DNA from: Ekhidna sp.
GTDB taxonomy: Bacteria > Bacteroidota > Bacteroidia > Cytophagales > Cyclobacteriaceae
Direction: 5' to 3'
Assembly (NCBI GenBank): GCA_028821635.1
Contig: JAPPDO010000418.1
Coordinates: forward strand, 1 to 9,885
Length of the DNA stretch: 9,885 nucleotides
Shown here: in pieces, positions 6,008-9,885 of the stretch
How positions within the stretch are numbered: the first letter of the stretch is position 1
Layout: every line of letters starts with the position of its first letter
Made by a program: the position numbers and the translations under genes
The notes under the pieces: model-generated
The model's input: only the letters and a program-made list of their open reading frames with translations
Databases searched by the model: none
Told to the model about the DNA's origin: nothing

Positions 6008-6397
6008 ATGCTGTTTAATACTTCCTATTTTGACAAGAAAATTGAAAAGCAAATAAATGAGGCCGTCGGAGAGCGTTTTTCATTCAAAGAAAGGTTTAGG
6101 TTAAAAGGCATTGGTTCTAAAAGGCTCACGATTACGAATATCTCAGAAGAGTATAAAAAACACCTTAATGTAGAACACTACCAATCGAAAGCAAATATTG
6201 AGCTAAGACCCAAAGGAATAATTGTTCATTTTAAACATAAACTTCAGACTTATTCCTGGGTCATGCCTTTTTCAGATTTACAAATAAAAAACGGAAAAGA
6301 GCTTAAATTAACATCAAATGGAAAGTTCATTGATTTTGCAGAGCGGCTTGAAGCTGCTTTTTTAGAAAAAATTGACAGGATGACGGCAGTGTCCTAA
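6008..6397 (+). CDS. Conserved hypothetical protein
   Basis: This 129-residue soluble basic protein has no signal peptide or transmembrane segment. I do not recognise a named domain. The middle section, KANIELRPKGIIVHFKHKLQ (63-82) followed by TYSWVMPFSDLQI, looks like paired beta strands. I recall similar 'ELRPKGIIVxF...YxWVIPY' proteins as uncharacterised conserved genes in Bacteroidota. The C-terminal part (FIDFAERLEAAFLEKIDRM) is a predicted helix. The start at 6008 is the first ATG of the frame. The stop codon TAA overlaps the ppk1 stop on the other strand. It is intact and outside the repeat-bounded insert. Confidence 0.75.
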   Translation: MLFNTSYFDKKIEKQINEAVGERFSFKERFRLKGIGSKRLTITNISEEYKKHLNVEHYQSKANIELRPKGIIVHFKHKLQTYSWVMPFSDLQIKNGKELKLTSNGKFIDFAERLEAAFLEKIDRMTAVS

Positions 6398-8493
6398 AAC
6401 AAAGAAACCTGCATTATTTCTTCTTTTTTTACTTTATAAAATTCTTTATGTACATCAAATGCAGCATCCCCATTGGGTTCCAAATGGTAATAATTTCCAT
6501 CCTCTCTCATTGCATAGGCATTCACATTATCCTTCAAGTCAAAGGACAAAATGTTTATTACCTGTTGTTTTAAGAGTTGATCTCTAATGACAAATAAGGA
6601 CTCCAGCCTTCTATCAAAAGAACGTACCATCATGTCCGCACTTCCACAATAAACTTTGGGATCGCCATTATTATGAAAATAAAAGATTCTGGAGTGTTCC
6701 AGATACTCTCCCACAATCGATCTTACCGTGATATTCTCACTCAATCCCTTTCGGTTGGGCCTTAAACAACAAATGCCGCGAACGATCAATTGAATTGGAA
6801 CTCCTGCTTTGGAAGCCTCATACATCGCCAGAATGGCGTGCTTATCCTGAAGGGAGTTTAACTTGATTACAATGCCGCTCGGTCTGCCGGCTAAAGCGTT
6901 CTCTCTTTCTTTATCAATCAGATCAATCAGCCCCTTACGCATGGAGGCCGGGGCGGTGATAAGATTATCATAGTCTTCCGGAATGGAGTGCCCGGTAATG
7001 ACATTGAAAAACTCCTGAACATCGTTAGCATAGGACTCGTCAGAAGTAAGCAGTCCAATATCTGTATAAAGTTTGGAGGTAACTTCGTTGTAATTTCCAC
7101 TGCTCATGTGTACAAATCTTGTTACCTTCTCCTTTTCTTTTCTTACGATTAGAAGAAGCTTTGTATGCGTTTTAAGGGAACCAACGCCGTATATCACAAA
7201 GCATCCTGCTTTCTGAAGATGCTTAGCCTGGCGCATATTGTTCTCCTCATCAAATCGTGCTTTTACTTCAAACAAGACAGAAACATGCTTTCCGTTTTCT
7301 GCTGCTTCCAGCAACGCATCTAATATCCTTGAGTTCTTAGCGAGCCGATATATTGTCAGCTTAATGGATAAAACATTGGGGTCTTCAGCCGCTTGTTCAA
7401 GCAAGTCCAGCAATGGTTGAATAGTATTGTAAGGATGGTGAAGTAGAATATCCCTACCTTTCAATAATTTGAACATATCCTGATCCTCCACCTCAGTCAT
7501 ACTGATGGGAGCAACCGGTTGATGCTTTACAGGCTTGAATGAATCAAATTCTCCGTGATTCACTATCTGCCAAAGACAGGTGAGGTCAATAAGCGATTCT
7601 TCGGGTATAATTTTTACATTCTCACTTCCAATCTCATACTTTTTTTTCAATTGTTTGATAAGCCAGGAATCAGCATCTTCGGTTACCTCCATTCTTACCA
7701 CGCGACCCGTTTTCCTGATTTTGAGCTTCTTCTTCATCTCTTCCAGAAAGTTGGCTTCTATGTCCTCTGACTCTTCCAGTGTAAAATCACCATTCCTTGT
7801 GACCCGAAATAAAGAACTCGATAAAATATTAATATTTCGAAAGATATGATTGAAATGAAACTCAACGATACTTTCAATGGGAACAAAAATCAGCTTACCT
7901 TTTTCTTTAGTTTCATAGAATCTTGGCAGATTTTGCGGAAGCTGAATGAACGAGGTCTTCTTCCTCTCCTTCGGTCTGTCTCCTTTTGTGACAACGCCAA
8001 AAATCAAGATATTATTCATCAGGATTGGGAACGAGTGGTAAGAATCAAAAACCATAGGAGTAAGCATCGGAAAGATGGTTCTCTTAAAGTATTTACTTGC
8101 AGATTCTTTTTGCTTTTCAGCTAAATGAATGTAATCCTTAATCTCAAAATCATGAGATTGGAAGTCTTCTTTTAGCTCGAGAAATAACCCGTTCTGTCGC
8201 TTCCCGAACGCTTTAAGTCCTTTAAGCAGTTCATTCTTAAAAGGAATAGCCCTAAGTCCCGAATAATCAACTCTATCGTTTCCATAATCAATATAGTTGT
8301 ACAAACTGCCTACCCTGATCATAAAAAACTCGTCAGCATTAGAGGAGGTAATAGCCAGAAACTTGAGCCTTTCAAACAGGTTTCGATTTTCCTTCTCCGT
8401 CTGGTCTAATACTCTGTGATTAAACTGAAGCCAGCTTAAATCACGACTGATCAGATCACTCCTGCTGATAAGTTCCTCAGTGGACTCCCGCAT
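6394..8493 (-). CDS. ppk1: Polyphosphate kinase 1
   Basis: This 699-residue enzyme reversibly transfers the terminal phosphate of ATP to inorganic polyphosphate. The N domain carries the hallmark RDLSWLQFNHRVLDQ (17-31) and SSNADEFFMIRVG (50-62). In the catalytic C1 domain, FEVKARFDEENN includes R413, equivalent by spacing to E. coli R405. The autophosphorylated His is H443 in LKTHTKLLL, and the second conserved His is H462 in VHMSSGNYNE; their 19-residue separation equals that of E. coli H435/H454. The later RGICCLRP and SADMMVRSFDRRLE blocks are in the C2 domain. Length is full (E. coli 688). It starts 4 bp after mdh, so it is probably co-transcribed. Its TAG stop overlaps the stop of the convergent hypothetical gene. 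Confidence 0.97.
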   Translation of the reverse strand: MRESTEELISRSDLISRDLSWLQFNHRVLDQTEKENRNLFERLKFLAITSSNADEFFMIRVGSLYNYIDYGNDRVDYSGLRAIPFKNELLKGLKAFGKRQNGLFLELKEDFQSHDFEIKDYIHLAEKQKESASKYFKRTIFPMLTPMVFDSYHSFPILMNNILIFGVVTKGDRPKERKKTSFIQLPQNLPRFYETKEKGKLIFVPIESIVEFHFNHIFRNINILSSSLFRVTRNGDFTLEESEDIEANFLEEMKKKLKIRKTGRVVRMEVTEDADSWLIKQLKKKYEIGSENVKIIPEESLIDLTCLWQIVNHGEFDSFKPVKHQPVAPISMTEVEDQDMFKLLKGRDILLHHPYNTIQPLLDLLEQAAEDPNVLSIKLTIYRLAKNSRILDALLEAAENGKHVSVLFEVKARFDEENNMRQAKHLQKAGCFVIYGVGSLKTHTKLLLIVRKEKEKVTRFVHMSSGNYNEVTSKLYTDIGLLTSDESYANDVQEFFNVITGHSIPEDYDNLITAPASMRKGLIDLIDKERENALAGRPSGIVIKLNSLQDKHAILAMYEASKAGVPIQLIVRGICCLRPNRKGLSENITVRSIVGEYLEHSRIFYFHNNGDPKVYCGSADMMVRSFDRRLESLFVIRDQLLKQQVINILSFDLKDNVNAYAMREDGNYYHLEPNGDAAFDVHKEFYKVKKEEIMQVSLF

Positions 8494-8497
8494 CCAA

Positions 8498-9436
8498 TTA
8501 GATAATGTTCATTTCAGAGAGGATATGATTGGTCTTGCTCACTGCGGCAGCACTTTCTTTTAGTTTAGCTTTCTCAACATCATCAAGTGCTATCTCAACA
8601 ATCTCTTCAATACCATTAGCTCCAATGATGGCGGGCACTCCAATGGAAAGATCATTTAAGCCATAAGTTCCTTCCAGCAGGCACGAGCAAGGGAACATTT
8701 TTTTAGTATCACAGGCAATTGCCTGAACCATCGCAGACACAGCAGCACCGGGTGCATACCATGCGGAGGTTCCTAAAAGATTCGTTAGTGTTGCACCTCC
8801 GATTTTTGTCTCTTCAAGCACGTAGTTTAATTTATTCTCATTCAAAAACCCAGAAACAGGCACGCTGTTTCTCGTCGCCAACCTGATCAACGGGATCATT
8901 CCGGTATCACTGTGCCCACCGATTACCATGCCGTCCACATCAGAAGCGGGACATCCTAAAGCCTCTGATAATCTGTATTTGAATCTTGCAGAGTCAAGTG
9001 CTCCACCCATGCCGATAATTCTATGTTTGGGTAAGCCTAACGTTTGGTGAGCCAAGTAAGTCATAGTATCCATCGGATTAGAAACGACGATAAGGATCAC
9101 GTCCGGTGAGTGTTTAATGAGGTTTTCAGCGACTGATTTTACAATTCCGGCATTCGTAGAGATTAACTCTTCTCTGGTCATTCCCGGCTTGCGAGGGATG
9201 CCCGAAGTAATGACCGCTACATCACTGCCCGCCGTCTTCGTGTAATCATTGGTGGTTCCGATAATCTTAGAATCAAAACCATTCAAGGAAGCAGTCTGCA
9301 TTAAGTCCATAGCTTTACCTTCAGCAAAGCCCTCTTTTATGTCAATCAATACGATCTCAGAGGCAAAATCTTTAATTGCGATGTACTCTGCACAGCTAGC
9401 CCCTACAGCCCCTGCGCCAACCACAGTTACTTTCAT
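8498..9436 (-). CDS. mdh: Malate dehydrogenase (LDH-like type)
   Basis: This 312-residue NAD-dependent enzyme interconverts malate and oxaloacetate in the TCA cycle. The Rossmann motif GAGAVG (7-12) and the NAD-selecting acid D32 are clear. Substrate arginines R82 and R88 lie in IPRKPGMTREEL; Arg at the first position indicates malate rather than lactate. The relay pair is D148 and R151 with catalytic H175 in GGHSDTGM. The length matches LDH-like MDHs (about 310), common in Bacteroidota, and differs from the longer proteobacterial forms in type. The ATG at 9436 places the Rossmann fold at the very N terminus, as expected. It is first in a two-gene unit with ppk1. Confidence 0.97.
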   Translation of the reverse strand: MKVTVVGAGAVGASCAEYIAIKDFASEIVLIDIKEGFAEGKAMDLMQTASLNGFDSKIIGTTNDYTKTAGSDVAVITSGIPRKPGMTREELISTNAGIVKSVAENLIKHSPDVILIVVSNPMDTMTYLAHQTLGLPKHRIIGMGGALDSARFKYRLSEALGCPASDVDGMVIGGHSDTGMIPLIRLATRNSVPVSGFLNENKLNYVLEETKIGGATLTNLLGTSAWYAPGAAVSAMVQAIACDTKKMFPCSCLLEGTYGLNDLSIGVPAIIGANGIEEIVEIALDDVEKAKLKESAAAVSKTNHILSEMNII

Positions 9437-9485
9437 ACGTTTATATTTTTGAATTTAAAATTTCCGTCTCATCTTAAAAAGAAAA

Positions 9486-9493
9486 CAAAAATA
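9486..9493 (-). promoter_or_regulatory. Candidate -7 element for mdh-ppk1
   Basis: The minus strand reads TATTTTTG, matching TAnnTTTG exactly. A transcription start about 7 nt downstream would give a leader of roughly 40-45 nt before the mdh ATG. No clear TTTG is found 19-21 nt upstream, and the AT-rich context makes chance matches likely, so support is weak. Confidence 0.3.
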
Positions 9494-9633
9494 ATTATTA
9501 ATTGCTGAAATGGCCATTTGGGAGTGTGTCATAATGGTCCCGATAGCTAATGAATTATTTGGGCACGTTATGATAACAACCTACTTGATATTTTTTACCC
9601 CATCTAAACCTAGATTATATCCACGCTTAGCGA

Positions 9634-9750
9634 TTAGTTTGTTGCTTTCTTAGCAAGCGTTTTTCTTATCACAAAGACCACTAAAGAGAATGCCATATTT
9701 AAAACATAGCTGAAGATCAAAATAAAAAAAAATCGAAAAAACATTTGCAT
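9634..9750 (-). CDS. Possible 38-residue membrane peptide
   Basis: A minus-strand frame starts with ATG at 9750 (or Met3 at 9744) and encodes a Phe-rich N terminus (MQMFFRFFFILIFSYVL), a hydrophobic stretch to about residue 28, and a basic tail (IRKTLAKKATN). This is a plausible single-pass peptide with the positive-inside tail of small membrane proteins. The beginning resembles the N terminus of DUF4834-type Bacteroidota proteins, so it could also be the front of a broken longer gene. Against it, the start overlaps the -33 box of the plus-strand promoter and poly-A/T DNA readily encodes Phe-rich peptides. There is no ribosome binding evidence. Confidence 0.25.
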   Translation of the reverse strand: MQMFFRFFFILIFSYVLNMAFSLVVFVIRKTLAKKATN

Positions 9751-9775
9751 CTTTAAACTAATTGTTTTATACTTG
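9744..9775 (+). promoter_or_regulatory. Bacteroidota-type promoter upstream of the partial right-end gene
   Basis: TTTG at 9744-9747 is followed after exactly 20 nt by TATACTTG at 9768-9775. This fits the Bacteroidota primary-sigma consensus TTTG-N19-21-TAnnTTTG with one mismatch, and it is preceded by an A-rich stretch. The start site would be near 9782, giving a leader of about 24 nt to the ATG at 9806. It is the best promoter match in the window. Confidence 0.65.
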
Positions 9776-9805
9776 CACCTTAATTAATTACTAAATAATA
9801 AAATA

Positions 9806-9885
9806 ATGGAACCGATATTCAATAATAAAACCGCAAAATCATTGTTTAAAGCAGCGGGAGTGCATAAATCTGCCCCCCCCCCCCC
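9806..9885 (+). CDS. Partial gene, first 26 codons, runs off the window
   Basis: An ATG at 9806 opens a frame reading MEPIFNNKTAKSLFKAAGVHKSA and then a Pro run encoded by the C tract, with no stop before the end. The upstream promoter and A-rich leader support a real start. I do not recognise the product. The last residues depend on whether the C tract is genuine, so only about 23 residues can be trusted. Confidence 0.5.
   Translation, partial: MEPIFNNKTAKSLFKAAGVHKSAPPP
9873..9885. repeat. 13-base poly-C tract at the window end
   Basis: Thirteen consecutive C close the window in otherwise AT-rich DNA. It lies early in an open reading frame. It may be a sequencing or assembly artefact at a contig end, or a genuine homopolymer tract that stopped assembly. 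Confidence 0.8.

Noticed and set aside
7238..8124. Several plus-strand frames inside ppk1
   Set aside because: All are shadows of the ppk1 coding sequence, whose catalytic motifs are complete on the minus strand.
9508..9519. Perfect 12-bp palindrome AAATGGCCATTT upstream of mdh
   Set aside because: It does not extend beyond 12 bp and has no second copy in the window; an operator is possible but unsupported.
9623..9664. Hairpin ACGCTT...AAGCGT followed by TTTTT on the plus strand, terminator-like
   Set aside because: No plus-strand gene lies upstream for it to terminate, and the loop is long (26 nt with only two more pairs); probably chance.
1..9885. tRNA, rRNA, CRISPR array or defence-system genes
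   Set aside because: No cloverleaf, rRNA-like stretch, regular repeat-spacer pattern or nuclease/helicase-type gene was seen on either strand.

Overview
This window looks like part of a low-GC Bacteroidota chromosome, most likely Cytophagales or a relative. That rests on several things: the crtI-crtB-crtZ arrangement, the style of the proteins, the lack of clear Shine-Dalgarno sequences in A-rich leaders, and promoter-like elements of the Bacteroidota form TTTG-N20-TAnnTTTG. The family and order assignment is inference. The right end stops inside a gene start followed by 13 C, which suggests a contig edge.

The left half (188-4513, all on the minus strand) is a carotenoid module with its own regulator. 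In transcription order it holds a MerR/B12-binding regulator (3614-4513), a 99-bp gap with operator-like sequence, an ECF sigma factor (3008-3514), phytoene desaturase crtI, phytoene synthase crtB and beta-carotene hydroxylase crtZ. Sigma and crtI overlap by 11 bp, crtI and crtB are 2 bp apart, and crtB and crtZ are 15 bp apart, so sigma-crtI-crtB-crtZ reads as one operon. The regulator carries the residues that mark CarH/LitR-type adenosylcobalamin photoreceptors (Wx9EH and ExHxxG). The simplest model is that it represses the sigma promoter in the dark, and that light releases expression of sigma and of carotenoid synthesis. No crtE or crtY is present here, so those steps must be encoded elsewhere. 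A perfect hairpin at 22-46 probably ends the operon, and a degenerate CACAAAG/CACGGAG-type repeat lies between crtZ and that hairpin.

The middle (about 4678-5807, plus strand) looks like a decayed accessory insert. A 28-bp imperfect inverted repeat pair (4678-4705 and 5780-5807), resembling the internally repeated ends of IS21-like elements, flanks three genes. They are the C-terminal remnant of an SGNH-hydrolase-like gene, cut off exactly at the left repeat, a 49-residue SxtK/DUF5989-like membrane protein, and an SxtJ-like membrane protein. The carbamoyltransferase that usually accompanies SxtJ/SxtK is missing.

The right half is housekeeping: a conserved hypothetical protein (6008-6397, plus) whose stop codon overlaps the convergent stop of polyphosphate kinase ppk1, and malate dehydrogenase mdh 4 bp upstream of ppk1 in an mdh-ppk1 operon. 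The last 450 bp hold the mdh leader, a possible 38-residue membrane peptide, a strong Bacteroidota-type promoter, and the first codons of a plus-strand gene running into the C tract.
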